This document shows, piece by piece, positions 12,119 through 26,800 of a DNA stretch of 64,000 nt. The notes beneath the pieces were generated by a model. The model made no database searches. It was not told the DNA's origin and was given only the letters and a program-made list of their open reading frames with translations. A program made the position numbers and the translations under genes. The DNA lies in NCBI GenBank assembly GCA_030762175.1, contig CM060830.1, positions 46,526,001-46,590,000 of the forward strand, written 5' to 3'. Positions within the stretch are counted from its first letter, which is position 1, and every line of letters begins with the position of its first letter. The DNA comes from Metallyticus violacea (lineage: Eukaryota; Arthropoda; Insecta; Mantodea; Metallyticidae).

Positions 12119-14039
12119 TATTCAACATGTTAACAATCATGTTAAAAGTCACAACTGGAAACGCAGTTTATTTGCAGTTTAAAATTATGTTAAGTTTGAA
12201 GAATGTAGACAATAACAGAAAATAAATAAACACGTTCTTCTATAATTGAAGATCTCTCTTGTATAATTTAAGATCCCTCTTTATATCTTTTTTTTTTTCC
12301 CCATATTTCCGTTTATTAAACTTCAAGTTATATTCTTTTTAAAGTTAAACATGCCAATATCTCAAACCAGTTTCTTGTAACTTAGAATTATCTTTGCCTG
12401 CGATATTAAGTTATTTAAGCGTTCTCAGATGTTTTCGCGGCCTATTTTGAACACTTCTGGTGGCACGCCAAACTTTAATCTATTTACTAATTACGAGTCT
12501 TTTTCGTGTAAAAAACATTCGCGGTCGTTTTGGTGTCCAAACTCCCTTCAGAATGCGCGCCGAGCGAATACGACGGATATGATATTACAAAATTGATTCT
12601 GTAATATCCTAAAATGTTTTAAACTCAATATTATGGCTAACACTATTAATAATGTAAGTAATAATTACATTAAATTACACAAAATATTACAAAAGTTAAT
12701 ATTTCATCCCTTTTTCTTAAATAAATTTGTAGGTATACAAGATCAATCCTTCTGAACAAATACATAAAACACTCTTGAAATGCATTTTGTACGCTTTACT
12801 GAAAGTTTTATCGTCGTTTTCTCTATACTTTTGTAAGATACCGCGCCATTCCGTCACATTTGACGATTACGTAAAAACAGGGTAAGCTATAGGATGAACA
12901 GTTGCCAACTTAACATACAGGCTGCGGTACCAAGTAAACTAAAATGCAATTAAGGGAGTTTACGAACTGGTGTTAAATACAACAAGTAACAATAAATGGT
13001 ATCTACTATTAAAATGCAATAATTATATCATTCCATATTACTAAAATACAATTAAATTTGACGAAATGCTGTATTTTAAACTGATATCGCTTGCATTCCG
13101 GTCCTTCTGTTGGACGTCACATTGTAAAAAATGCCAGAAGAGGACAGACATAATCAACTGAGCGAAGAAGAGGCTAAGCTTCACAGTAACGAAGTATGAA
13201 AGTCACTACTACATTTGCGCAAGGCAGGTTTAGCACTGAATCGTATTACTGGTGGTCTGCTAATCTCTCGTACATCACATACAACACATACAATGCACTA
13301 GTTCAAACAAGAAAATATTTAAACCCACACATTCACCTGTACATAAAATACACGTTGTTGCACCGGCCAGAACTCCATGATACTAGAACACAAGGTCATT
13401 GTTAGGATCCGGATTCTTAAGTTTTAAAATACTTTGTTCCTTGCTAGCTAACCGTGATATTTTAATATAATTATCCATTTCTTTATCATGGGAGTCACAT
13501 AAACGAACCTTATGAAACCTAAAAATAGCTAAAACTTTCGTTTAAAAATATAAATTAAATTTACATGAAATTACATTTAAATATTATATTTAATATTATT
13601 ACTAAATATTATAAATATTAACAATATCTACAATAAAATTCCTTTTAAAACATAAACCAACAATATGCATCTTGATGAACTTCAAAAATAAAAATTCTGC
13701 ATTTAATTTTGTAATTCCATTATTGTCATATGTTAATAGCATTGTAATTAACTTATTTTTAGAAACAAATGGAATTTAATTTCGCAATACTATTGTTGTC
13801 AGTCCCTTTCAACGCCATTTTTCTCAAATGACTCTCGTCTTCTGTTTCTTTATTGTCAGTCATGTTCTGTTAAAGAAAATTGTTGGATGTAACTTTTATT
13901 TAGAAGCAAACTGAAGACATTATTAAAGAATCTTACACTTTGAGTTTATTAATAGCTACAGCAAAGTTATAAAAGGAAAGTTTTCTAAAGTTGGTTGATT
14001 AGACTGTGGATCGGCAACGATCCCATTTTTAAAACTTTA

Positions 14040-15115
14040 TTTTGCCAGGTGTGCCAAAAGCATGTGAGCTGAGACCAAAAATCGCATTTTCTGCAGCATA
14101 AAGAGACTGTAGGGCATGTCAGAAGTAATAGAATTGAGAGGAAACAGAGGGTCTAGTTTCAACCACTAATTTCTGGCTCTTCAGAAGACAAATTTAATTC
14201 ACATTTATGTGAGGCGCTAGTATCAGCAAGTGTGCCGTTGCACGTGGTATAGAACCCAGTATTCATAAATATCTTCAAGACATCAGTAGCTGAAAGATAC
14301 AAGACGAAACATCCTTAAGGAAAAAATATTTGTACCAACTGTTAAGAGAAAATGATTGAATTCATCAGAACAGAACTGCAGGACTGCTACATCTGGCTTA
14401 CAGTAGATAAGGCCACCGATAGTGGGTAAGTTAGACCCCCACAGAACCTGGTAAACCTCGCCTTATATTATACAAGCTGCTGGCCTAAAAGAACCACAGC
14501 ACCATAGGCTTCACCATCAGAGACTTTTATGCAACTTATAGCCACAGAAAAGCGTGATGAGAAGTTTCTTATGATTGTGACCGAAATTGAGACCTGCATG
14601 ATCAAGGCGGGAGAAACAATGAACATTTTCTACCCTAACATGCTACATATCACCTGCCTTGCTCACGGCTTATTCAGATTGGTTGAAGAGATTAGAAACA
14701 ATTTCCCAGGAGTGAACAGCTGTATTTCATCCGTGAAGAAAGTCTTCCTGAAAGCTTCCAATTGCATTTAGATTTTCAAGGAAATGCTACCACAAACATC
14801 TCTGCTACCACAATTCATTATCACGTTCTGGGGTATTTGGCCGCAGGTAATGATACTCCGCCAACTATTTTGAAGACATCAAGAAGTGTTAAGACACATT
14901 TTACGCAATGTGGCCTGCATAACGAAGACTAAAACCGTTCTTCACAATAAGAACTACATCACTGACTGCATTTGCCTTTATTAAAGCCAATTTCAAAGAT
15001 CTTCTGCAACTTTCCAACCTTGGAATCCGCATCTTTACCGCTAAAAGATGCAATGGAAATCATTGACACAATTTCAAAGAAAGAAATACCAGGGCCACTG
15101 GGTGAGACTGTTCTT
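14040..15115 (+). mobile_element. hAT transposase relic, CGGBP1-like
   Basis: Plus-strand fragments resemble the insect hAT proteins usually named CGG triplet repeat-binding protein 1-like. Near 14.04-14.15 kb a zinc-finger-like FCQVCQKH...H segment is readable. The best stretch is an open frame at 14529-14771 with YPNMLHITCLAHGLFRLVEEI and NSCISSVKKVFLKAS, which is the conserved block after the second catalytic Asp in this family (CLAH plus KKVFLKA). Upstream pieces such as LLEKTNHST-like text at about 14.49 kb and the downstream P-rich block near 14.8 kb need frame changes. It is an old, inactivated copy. Terminal repeats were not identified. Confidence 0.75.
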
Positions 15116-17434
15116 TGAAGCTCACCAAGACTCTCCAAGAACCCAGGGGTTGCAATAATGAAAATTGTATTGTTCTTCTGGGGGGATAAATTTGAAACGA
15201 TTTACCGTGGGAGCCGACAGTAAGGTTTCATTTAAAATTGCACTGGTGATTTCACGCTGTGTAGAGAAAATTTTCTTATTATAGGAATGTTTTAAAAGAC
15301 AACAGAACAAGTGTCACTTTATTAAACCTAGCAATGTATTTCATAGTGCAATGCAACAGTAATCTAAATAGCTGAAAAACTGTTCTAAATTGAGTTTGTT
15401 ATTTAAAAAGCCTTTCTGGTTAAATACTTTATCTTAAAAAAATAAAAAAACTGTTTAAACGCTTTTAAAAATTCAGTGCCATGACATTATAAATATTGTA
15501 AATGTTATGCAAGTTTAGTGCATTACAACTTTAAAAAAATGCATTGCGTTGACATTATAAAGACGTTGATATTTCAAGTGCTTATGTAGTTTTGTGTTTC
15601 ATTACAATGGAAGATACAAGGAAATAAATTCACATATTCGTATATTTATTTCAACGTGATTTATTTTAGTTAAGCTAAGAGAAACTTAAATAAACTATCC
15701 TAAAGGTGCTAAAACTAAAAAGAACTGTTTTAATATATTATAAAACTAATCCAGCGTGTATAAAAATCTAATATCCGGGCCCTAGTCTTTAGCTAGTTAC
15801 CATAAGTATGCAATATTCTCTCCTGGTTCATGTTGCACAGCAGTGGCAACCTAAAAGGGGGTTATTGAAAATGCTTCACGCTGTATAAATTACAATAGCA
15901 AATAATATCATTAAGAATCAAAGGAGAAAAGAACCCGTAGTCGGAGTAACAAACGACATAGACAATTGTAGATAAGATTTTTATTACTCTTTTGTTTCTG
16001 AGCAGGATTAAACTTCAACCGCCTTTGAAACAAGAGCTGAATAAAGGTTTCATAAACTGGCATGAATTAACATTTTCAGGTTGGTCACAGCTTTGTCATT
16101 AAAATAAGATGATTTGCCCCTTTTCGTCTATATTTGTTTAAAGCAACATTATGCTATAACTGGGCCACGAACAAGGTACAGAAAATCAATGTTGTTGTCA
16201 ATAACTCGAAGCGCCAAATACCAGCAGGGAAACTTCACTTCCCCTTTACCCGTTGTGAGCAGCACTACATTATGCAAGTTCCTGGTTTTCACACACGCCG
16301 TGGAAGCACGAAAGCAAAGTTTACCTTCGGTTCTGTTTGAGGTTGTTTTGTAATATATTTGCATTTGAAATTCATATAATGTGGATGCCCTTCAATTAGA
16401 AGAAACGGTGAATAATATATCAAAACAGCTGCGTGTAAGACCCTGACAAGGGCTACACATGAAAGTCATTCCTTGTGCTTGCCATTAGCAAGCCGCTTTT
16501 TGTTTGATTTATTTATCAGAGGGCAGTTTCCCTGACAGCAACAAGATTGTGTCTTTTCTCTAAAGTAGCAAAGCAGGGGTGTGCAAAATATTTCTAAAAT
16601 ATTAGGGATATCTATTTGGATATTTTCAACAAAAATTAACATAAAACAAAGAAACTTGTGAATTTCACTTAGAACTGATAAAAAACTGTATTCCTAATAT
16701 GTTTTAGACAAGACGATGTCCATTATAGTTTATTCGCGAGTAATTAAAACTGACTTGAAATGAATCTTGAATCTCTGCCAACTATTACTCGCTTTTTAAA
16801 AAAAAAATCCGGATTCCGAAAAAATGTAAGCTATTACGATTGATCCATGGAACGATTTTTTAATAATCTATCCAAATCTGCATCGACTATACCTACTAGG
16901 CATATGCAAAGAAACAAAAAAATCAAATTTCAGCTACGTGTGTGTGTGTGTGCGTGTGTGTCCGTAAACGCTCTAGCGACCACAATTTTTATTATATTTT
17001 TTTTCAACAAGAATCGGCATATGACCATCAATTAAAATATTCGTCTAGTTCGATAACAAACAAAATTTTGTTTGGCGGTAAGGTTGAACCTAAGCGAATT
17101 TTTTTTTAAAAAAAATAAAAATAGCTTTAGCAGTCGCGATTTTTGTTTATTCTCAACGAACCTTAGTAAATTTCTTTAAAATAACTGTATAAAAGTAGTT
17201 TTCGAAAATGATGACAATTTAATTATTAGGAAGGGGTAAGACCTGAAAAACGGGTTGGGAGTTAAAGCGAATTTTTAAAATCGCTCTAGTGAAAAAATTA
17301 AAGGAACTCCGTATATACCACTGAAATATAATACTAAATATTTTTCCGAAAATCAGTAAAATCGGACTATTAAAAGCGGGGGTTACCTGAAACCCAAAAC
17401 TTAATGTCATAAATATTTGTTTTTTCCCAACGAA

Positions 17435-17530
17435 ATTAAGATCGAGGGTTCGATCCCAGAAAGGATGGGTGGATTTTTCGCCTAAGCGACCAGAAGAAAT
17501 CACGGAAAAAAAAAAAAAAAAAAAAAAAAA
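17435..17530 (+). repeat. Possible short SINE remnant with B box and A-tail
   Basis: A canonical tRNA B box, GGGTTCGATCCC, lies at about 17448. It is followed 50 bp later by a 25-base A-run at 17506-17530. No A box or recognisable body is seen upstream. It may be a truncated SINE. Confidence 0.3.
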
Positions 17531-20359
17531 CGATCGGATAGGTCGGTTCTAAGACATTTATATCTGGGACCACTCAAATGTTATTGTCTGAATTATCCCG
17601 TTCGGTATTGTTGATTTATACTTATAGTGAGGAAGTTAACCATTATTTTAATGGAAATAAACATTTGATAAAATAACTCAATACGTGGAAGGTAATTTTA
17701 AGATTTGCGCGTTACAGAAACTAGTTGTAGTATCGTGCTGTAAAATAGATTACTAGTACACGCGGGATAGTCAATCTGCCTTAGGCAGTGGGCGTGTCTT
17801 CAGCTGTTTTCATTGCCACCATTGTAAGAATGGGGGCAATACCAATGGTAGTTTTGGTAATAAAATGTAAAATTAAACTATTTTGCTAGCATGAAGGCGG
17901 TGAGCGGATGGAGGGTGAATAGGTAAAGGGCCGCAAATAATCCGCCGGCCGACAGTGTGATATTCCTGTTGTGAAGCATTCAGATCAAATGTTTCATTGC
18001 AAAATATCAATTTTTCATATTTATGCCAAAAAAAACTTAATTTTCAGGCATAAATGCAAATAACACCATTTTATTCAAAAGGATTTCAAACGTAAATAAA
18101 AATAAATAAAAAATTCAACAAGTTTTCAACCTCCTATCTACAATAGGACTAATATTTATGCCAAAATTAATAATATTTATGTTAGCACTGAATTTTTTTT
18201 TGAAATTTTAGTATAGGGTTGCCCAAAACATGAGAAAGTTAAGCAATATAATAAAAAATACTCAGCTAGGAAAAGAATCTGTAGTCATGTGAAGTTAGCA
18301 AGTAAGGAAGAAGGTGGTTATTAATGCAAGGCAAGGAAAAACTATCGAGGAAATGGAACTCCTAGGTAGACACAGGCGGCAGAATTTGTATTCTCTTGGG
18401 ATACGCCCTATATCCGGGGTGCACTAGATCTATAAAATAGTTACTACGAAAATCCGATGGAGCTGGTTGATCATTGTCAGGATGTGAGTAGTAACAGTGA
18501 CTGGTTCTCTTTAGTATCAGATTTTTAATTAGCCATCTTCTGTCAGCTGATATTACTACACGAACCAGCTACAGTGGAAAACTCTCTCTCGAGTAGTTTC
18601 TAGTATCAAGTGGAACACCAAAGTTTCCAATATCGCCGCAATACCTCCGTTTAGCTTTTAAAAGGAAGAAATTACATCCTACCTGGAGTGCAGCATATTT
18701 GGTTAAAAGAAAGAAGAAATCGAAGATGCAATTTCCCATCACAACTATCGTGTTTCTTTTCTCCCAGTAAACTTTCCATGTATGAAAAATATAAAATAAA
18801 AATGATAGGTTATACGAAACATTTAATTTCTTCTTTTTGCTTCATCTTATACATTTTACAGGTTCTTTCGACATTCCAATTATCCGCCCCCATGACCATT
18901 GACCTTTAAAGGAATTTGAAAAATAACCTGTTTCATTAAGTTTTTATAACTAGCCTACACTGCAGAGATTTTTGAATTTTTATAATACTACTTTTGTGTC
19001 TTTTTGAATAAGTTTTCCTATTTATTTATTTTATAAGTGATAAATAAACACATTTTGGAATTACTATTGTAAAATCTGCAAATATGCCACATTTAATCAT
19101 GTATTTTTCCCTCTCGCATATTTTCTCCCTCTAGAATTTTTGCAAAAAAAAAAAAAAAAATAAACTCCCAAACTTGAAAAATGGATTAGCCCACTAGAAT
19201 ATTGAATTATTGATACCCTATCCCAGTTTACTCTTTGCACATAAAATTTGGTCAGCTAATCAAACACTTATCTAAAAAAAAAAAAAAAAACTCTTCTACA
19301 ATATATCTGCTACCTCCTGCAATTTCTACATTTAATCTTTGCATGCATACTTCTTAAGGCAAAAAAGTTCTGCAGTTGAAGCCTTGATGTGTCAAAACTT
19401 CACTTCGGCACAGTGCCTTGTTCACATGGCAACTATCAACATATTTATGTCTATTAAGCAAGATTACATGACATTTCTCATAATATCTTGTTTGAACTTT
19501 CATTTACCACAATACAACGTATCAAACAAGTAAGGAATACTTTATTCCTGTACACAGTAATACTAAAAACCTCCAGTGCATTTTTGAGGAAAATGTACTT
19601 GCTCAAGATCCATTTCTAATTCCATTCCCCTAAGAATGGGAGCGAGTTGAAAGACCGACAATTTAAATTTATAGTTAATCACACTCCCTCTGACCAACGA
19701 CACAATTTACATAGCTTCTGTCCAATTATTCTCATGTCGCTGCTTTAACAAAACAATTCTTCTAAACGTCTTTGCCAAGCGCTACATAATATTCTATTAA
19801 GATGAAACCTCTTAGTGGCGTCTTCACGATATCACTAACTTAATATTTGTAGACAAAGAAATCGAGCGCCTTGCATAATGGTGTGAGTCGCCGGGCAGTT
19901 ATGGAACGCGTACTAGGTAGCGTCCTATCTGATCCGCCGTTTATGAGGAGGGTGGAGTTGATATGATGTTGTGTCATTTTCTGTATTATAAATACAATAA
20001 ATTATAAACGGAGACTATGTTAGAAATATGTAATGCATACATTAACTAGAAAAATAGTGAATGGAAACAAATTCGCCCTACTTTGAATCCAGCGCTATCG
20101 AGTAACACCGACTTTATGCGAAGATGGACACACTGGAAGCTAACGATTGCAAGGTGCTTTTAATGGCTATTCAGTGATCTCCTTCAACTATTAAAACATT
20201 CACACTTTCAAAATATATGTTCGGTAACATAGAATTAATAAAGTAATGAGAGTCCAGAGATTTAAACTGCTTAAGTGAACGGCGTTAGTGATCAGAAGAC
20301 TAACTTGGAATTTTATGTATATTCGGTAATTTATGAGTCAAAATACTAGCCCTGTAGCT

Positions 20360-21190
20360 TGTTTTTAAGTCGAGGGAACAAAAACAGTCTTAAGGAGTTC
20401 AGACAGTCGTGGCCAAATATTGGGACCAACATTCCAAATGTAAGGGCGTGCATTGTCATTGGGGAAGGTGCCAACCAGATGGATGCAGCTCAGAGCGTTT
20501 TCGTTGCATGTGTTTGGCCAGAAAGCTAAAAAAAAAGTCCTGTAATAATCCCTATTAACCATTGTTTATGGCGGAACTTCATGTCGATAAACCATTCCAT
20601 GAAAGTCGAAGGGCGAAACTATCATAGTTTTCCTACTGACCGAACAACTTTAGCCTTCCTTGGTGTCGAAGAACCAGGTGGTGGTTTCCAGACTGAGCTC
20701 GCCTGGTTGCTTACGGAATCGTAGAGGCAAAGTAAAATGTGATTATAAAATTCAGGTATGCGTCTCCATGCTTCGCCATCATACGCTGAAGCTCCTGACT
20801 CACGTCCACTTGCACCATTTTCGTTGAAACCTCAGCAATCTCGACACTAATTTGACACAGGGTGACGCATCTCAAGTGTAAACGTTCGTGCAGAATGGTG
20901 GACCATGGGAAATGTGTAACATGTCTGCCAGTTATTCGTCGATCTTCCAGAACAATGCTAGCAGCTGTGTTAATCTTGGTGTCGTTCACTGCAGAGGTTG
21001 GAATACATGCATCGCTCTGCTTTGTTGTTGAAACACAGCCTCCCTTAAACTCTTTGAACCACCGATTGTCATAAAACATCATTGCCATATGCATGAACAT
21101 CGCGTAGATTTCTATACCGGATTTCTGCAGACGGAAGCAAAATTGAGCCGAGTACTGCTCGTAACAAAGCGACTCTATTTTATGCAGTCG
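20360..21190 (-). mobile_element. Mariner-like transposase relic of a different lineage
   Basis: On the minus strand a broken transposase can be followed from about 21190 down to 20360. Blocks include NRWFKEFKGG, VLEDRRITGRHV, STILHERLHLRCV and VDVSQELQRM, which are the N-terminal helix-turn-helix and linker pattern of mariner transposases. After damage near 20700 the text resumes with MVNRDYYRTFF, NDNARPYIWNVGP and LKTVFVPS, typical of the region around the second catalytic Asp. Sequence differs from the two copies at 29.5 and 36.1 kb, so this is a separate insertion lineage. I could not define terminal repeats. Stops and deletions make it a pseudogene. Confidence 0.72.
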
Positions 21191-24100
21191 ACTGGAAAAT
21201 ACTCCTTGCTAGCGTCCTATGTTAATATACTTACTCTAAACGCTTCCAATTTTTTCCTAGATCTGTTCTTCTCAAGGGGAAAAAATGCATTATCATATCT
21301 ACGTATGTGATGAGAGAAAAAAATCATTCTTAGTCCTTATTCACTAGCCCTCGTAATAGCCCGTTTAATATTACACCTCCGCCTATTTATTGATTTAAGT
21401 TTTTTGCTTTATTCCTCTGGAAATAGTCACACATCGTAATTTTCCCCTCTCAATATATATGCGATAACAGAGTAAAAAGGGGCTAAAATATGCGAAAAAT
21501 TATGTCACACTCGTATTCTGTCACATATTTGGGCCTCGCTTTACGTAACAGAATGAATCCGGCATCCAGCACACGCCACTAGTCAGCTATATAAATACTT
21601 TTTTAGTTTTAAAATTATGAAATTATCTAAAAACGCTTACCTATTTAAGGAGGACATTGGAAAATGACACCGTTTGCTGTGAGATAGGCTCTTTAGCATC
21701 TAAACAAATTTTGGTTTACATGTTAACTCTACTTTCGAAATATTGGATATTTGTTTTCGAATCAGTTTATCTAATATTCGTGAAAAATATACAGACTGTC
21801 TCTTAACTGCGCCATGATATTTGCTGGAATTTATGTCTGAAGATCGAGCGGGTCACAATGAAAAGATAATTCTTTTAGGCAGATTCAGAATTTTTAAGTT
21901 ACAAAAATATTTGTACTAATTTAGCCCTGTTCTTTCATCTGCTAATCCTGTTTGCTGCTTTCTTAATTTTGAGAAGTACGACTGTAGACACATAAAGGTT
22001 CGCTTCCAGATTTAAAACCAATGTTCGGTGGCACTTGGTAGAGCGAATTTATTTTCATTCACTAACGCAACTTTAGTTTATTGGACTTAAAACAATTGGT
22101 ATTTTTCGCATGTGAATAAGACGCTGTGTCGAGGTGTACTAAGATATTCATGAGTCGGATCATCTTTCTTATTTTTTGCTCTTAAGGTGTAAGTATTATT
22201 ATATTAATTTTTGACAAATGCAGGAAAATGGTGCCCATCTTGTAAAAATAGGACAAATGCGTCAATTTTAGCGTGCATCCAATGACAATAGGGAAAAACG
22301 AGTTCAGATAAAATGACAATTGTTAAATATCGCTCATATTTTAACAATGTGCACCACACATACACCACCGCCGCAAGTTCCTCTAACGTAATGTATACTT
22401 GTATATATGTCTAGGAAATCATTGCGAGTTCCACCATGATCTCTGCATAGACTAAAACGACGCAAGTTCCCTCGTTCATTTTAATGAGCATTTCCGGCTT
22501 CACTTTTTGGAAGGAGGTATGACTACAGCTGTTAAAGCGTTGCAGGAATCATATTGATGCTGTCACACTCTCTCCTTAACGAAACTCCAGAATGCTTATC
22601 TAGTGTGGCGAGGTCAGATATTGTGCAGGTGAGTTGTTGGGTTCTGTGTTCAATCTATTGACGTGGAAAAGTGTCATCGAGTCAGTCACGGACGACAGCA
22701 GCAAAGAGTGCAGTTGGAACCAGACAGCGTCCACAATGCTTGTTGCTTGCACCTACGGACACTACCAAGTATTTAACATGTGAAGATATGACATTTGGCT
22801 TACCGATCCATGAAAGAAATAAGAACTAAAGAGTTGGTCTGCATTCTTATACGTCAATTTTCATATTTACTGAGGATTCCTGTTGAATTTCTTGTCAGAA
22901 TGGGTATCTTCTTTAGCTCAGAAGAAGATGGTCTGTTTTCTTGAATACAATAAATGACGCATTCGTTTAATGGACAGTCACAGTGCGGAAACGTTTAATT
23001 TTCACGTCTTTTACATATGATCGCGGCGCTCGCGAATCAGTGGTATGCTTTCTAGTTAATTTGGTAGGCAACTGAATCACTGACTCGGCGACGGCACCAC
23101 AAGTTTCGGCCCGAGTGAGGGATCTTCTACTTTGCTTCGCGCCATTCTCATAGTTTGTCAGTTATGAGATTGCTCGTGGATTCACACGAAGGCCACAATT
23201 CTCTAAATTAAAAACACTACGTGTTGTCATCTTGCACTCTTGAAATTTGTTGATTTTTTTAATCTCCTAGCAACATTCATATTGTGTTTGTGTTTTGAAG
23301 CCAGTGTTAAAGATTTTATGCAAGATCACTCACGTATAAATTTAATTAATATAGAACAATGATAGGATATTGTAGGTGTACTGGGGCTTTTTACATCACT
23401 GTTTTAACTGTAGCATTGAAAAAAAATGCTTAGTATATGACGCAAGCCCACGTAGGAGGGAATTGCATTCTACCTAATTCTTATCTTGATGCTATGAGCG
23501 GTGTACAGCATTACCGATTAATTAGCGCCGGATGCCTTCGAGTCAAAACTGCATAAACTCGCAAAGCTCATCATTAATAGCAGTTTGAAACCAAATCTAA
23601 AATGAATTACGACTTTGTAATTACACCAAACACCTACGCTTAAGCAAACTTCGTTTAATAACAGACCTTGCACGCTGGCAGGGATTGAGTTACTGTTTTG
23701 AGCTATCAGGGCTGCGGTAATAGATCCGTTTTTCAGTATACGTGCTAATTATCTTGATGGATATATCTACGGGTTTTGTGATCAGCTACGAGAGGATCCA
23801 CTATGCACTGAACCTGTTATCGTTATCAATTCACTTATGTGTTTCATGCAGTGTGATGTACTGTCTTATGGAGCAAGTTCTTCGGACAACCAATGTGTGA
23901 TTTTTCTTTGGTTTTCTTCCAAAACACTGTATACGTTTTTCTTAAAACTTCGGAGTTTTAAATCCTGTAACCTTTTAAGTGTATGCGATTCTACAAACAC
24001 ATTTGCATTTTGGACACATTATTTAATATATTTTATTTATCAGATTGTACAGTATTTAAAAAAAAATCTTCATGTGCTAATTTATTGTTTGAAACTCCCA

Positions 24101-26505
24101 TTTAGTCTTTTCAGTCATTCCACCTTCAGCTTCTAGCGTTTTTCCTCTGTGTTTTTTAATATCTTTTCATTCCTAGTACTTTCATTTGTTCCTTTTTCTT
24201 TCTCCCTAACGGGAAATATTCTAATATTTATGAATAATTATTTTCATCCTTTAAATATCCCGTATAGTTTAAATGTTTAATTTTTATTGTATTTTACAAT
24301 TAATTTTGAAAGTTTATTTTTCTTTAAAATATTTTTCTCTGTTGTGTGTTTTTCCATTTCCTTCGGAATTAATTTTAATTTGTTTTAGATTTTACGTCCC
24401 ATATTTCCACTTAATCTTTATAATTATATTAACATATTTAGAATTGTTATATATGCATATATCGGGAGAATCTTCTCATTGTGTGGGTTATTAACTACAC
24501 AAACCTACATTTTACACTCAATGGGAAATGCAGGTGCTCTCAAGTTCACCAGATCGTCCGGTAAAAGAGTACCTTTATCTACTGTGTACGTATTGCTCCA
24601 GAACTACTTATATTTTCTGTCTTTTTTGTATGCAAGAATTTCCACATAGAGTTAAATATCACTCAGTGCCTTATATTTTAATTTCATATGCATATAAATT
24701 TATTCGCATTTATTAATTATGTTCAATAAAACAGATTTCTGTAGTATTTTGTGATATAAATGCAATTTACATAATTACGATTTTTACATTAACAAATATT
24801 GTGGAATAAACATTATTTGTATCCTTCTTGGCAGAAAACAAAACAAAAAACTATAATTTCATGGACCGGTATTTGAACCTCGGAGTATAAACATATTACA
24901 ATGGCGAAATTGTTTTTCTTATTTTATTTTTTAATTATTCCTTCAGAGCATATTAAAAAGTTAAAATGGTGTATCCTCTTTATGGGACATGGTTTTCTTC
25001 TTCTTGATTGGATTTCTTAGAGGAATGGGAAGTAAATAAAAATGCGAGAAATCATCGTAAATCCGGAACACAAACTTTTTTCTTTTTCTTTCTTTATTTT
25101 TTAAATTTCGACATATTGAGTACCCTTGGTTGATTGTCCTATGTATGAATGGAAAAATGCTTTGAAAATATTAGGACCATGCATTTCGAACTTGCAAAAG
25201 AATTACTGTAAAGAAAGGAAAACCGTCAGTTCTTGTTCATGGAGAGCAGACATTCAGAAGTGATCTAATCGAGTTTAGATGAATAACCAAAAGGGAAAAC
25301 ATGAATATATTTTAATAAAATCCAGATGCCACTTTGTATCACAGTGAATAGAGAAACTAAAACACAATGAAAAGTTGTTGAAAAATTGCTATGGTAGAAT
25401 GGAAAGATTAGGAAGATCTTCAATGCTACAAGGGCGTCATGTATGAAGAAAACACTCGTCTCATTTGTGAATCACAAAAGCAAGAAAAAGATGTGATAAT
25501 TTAATTTATGCATGTAAATGTGTTTAGTGATGGTTGTTTATCGAATATTCGTAATTTTCTTTATTTTTTGTAAAATTAATGCATAGTTTGTGCATTTAAG
25601 ACTTTATTTCAATATTATGTAAATAATTATTGAATGCCTATTTAACAACTTCTAAGTATTGTTCCAAAATTCGATATAAGCATAAACTTCGTTTTAAAAC
25701 GAGATTTTCATTCAATATTTCAAAAATTCCAGTTTTACATTTTTAATTCCTAAATATTACCAAATATATTGCCTAATTTTATTAAGACTCTACTATTAAG
25801 GTATTTTCACCGAAACATCGTAAAATATCGGAAATTCAAGTACTAGGAAAACTGTGAATATTTTTTCATTTTTAAGAACAATTAAAGTTTTTAGTTTTGT
25901 AGATATGAAGTTCTGAGAAAGTTATTCGTGAACTGAACTTAAAAATCACCATAAATTCCAGCTAGAACTTTCAACACGTTTTGAAATTGTGAAAGCGTTT
26001 CTCTCAAGTTCCGGAAATAACGGTCTGTTCTGTGTTCCCTGGTGTGCATCGCTTAAAGGTGAACATTACAATTGTCAGAGCTACGTAATAATCTCAATCT
26101 CTGCAGTAACACGATGTGTGACCTTTGTCAGCGTTATGAGCTTCATTAAAACAGAATCATGAGACCACAAGGAGAGGATCTCCGGCAGCGTGCAATTAAA
26201 ATGTATGAAATTCACAACTAATGCCTCTCATTCCTTTGTATATGTATGTAAGTAAAGACATGGCAAGTGACACATATTGGTGCTTGTAGATCATAGTCGG
26301 AAATACTTAGTAACATTTTTCATCGTAGATAGAAGATAGGCTTGTTCTATAAAAGACTAATAGCTGATATATGGCGAAAAGATTTTAGTACAGGGTTTTT
26401 ATTTACTATATCTTAAAACAGCATTAAAATTAGAGGCATGGTTATGAAGATAACTTAATATAACTTAAAAATAGCTCCTAAAGGTCACAATACAGTTATC
26501 GTACA

Positions 26506-26800
26506 CACCGCCACGGGTGGTCGAGGTCGTTAAGGCGCGCACTTGTGAGCGGGAGGTCTAGGGTTAGAATCCCATCAGGACCGTCCTCCCTGCCTGAGGT
26601 TTTTTCCAGATTTTCCTCAGTCCTCATAAATGGCAAATGATGGGGAGGTACCCTAAACTTAGGCCTGGAACTTTTCCTTCCTTAAAAAATCCTTTCCCAA
26701 TATATCATTTCATCTCATTTAATTTCATCATCAGTGTCACCGTCTGTAGTGTCTCAGTAGTAACAACGGGCGTTAAACACTAATAAAAAAAAAAAAAAGC
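26506..26800 (+). repeat. Family 1 SINE, full length, with target duplication
   Basis: This 295-bp element is the best-preserved copy. A tRNA-like head carries an A-box-like GGTCGAGGTCGTTAAGG and a B-box-like GGGTTAGAATCCC. A body follows with CTTTTCCTTCC, then a 3' part with a trinucleotide-rich GTCTCAGTAGTAAC block and GGGCGTTAAACACTAATA, then an A-tail. It is flanked by perfect 9-bp direct repeats TATCGTACA at 26497-26505 and 26801-26809. These are the hallmarks of LINE-mediated SINE insertion. The head is not a functional tRNA. Confidence 0.85.

Noticed and set aside
13130..13405. Charged text (EEDRHNQLSEEEAKLHSNEV) followed by a plus-strand open frame
   Set aside because: Short, interrupted by a stop and frame change, and no family recognised; could be a transposon scrap but not supportable.
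16114..16364. Three overlapping open frames on both strands
   Set aside because: Mutually overlapping frames of similar length with no motif; most likely chance in a locally GC-richer stretch.
23837..24494. Two Phe/Leu-rich plus-strand open frames
   Set aside because: They result from T-rich composition; no motif, no start context and no splice signals.
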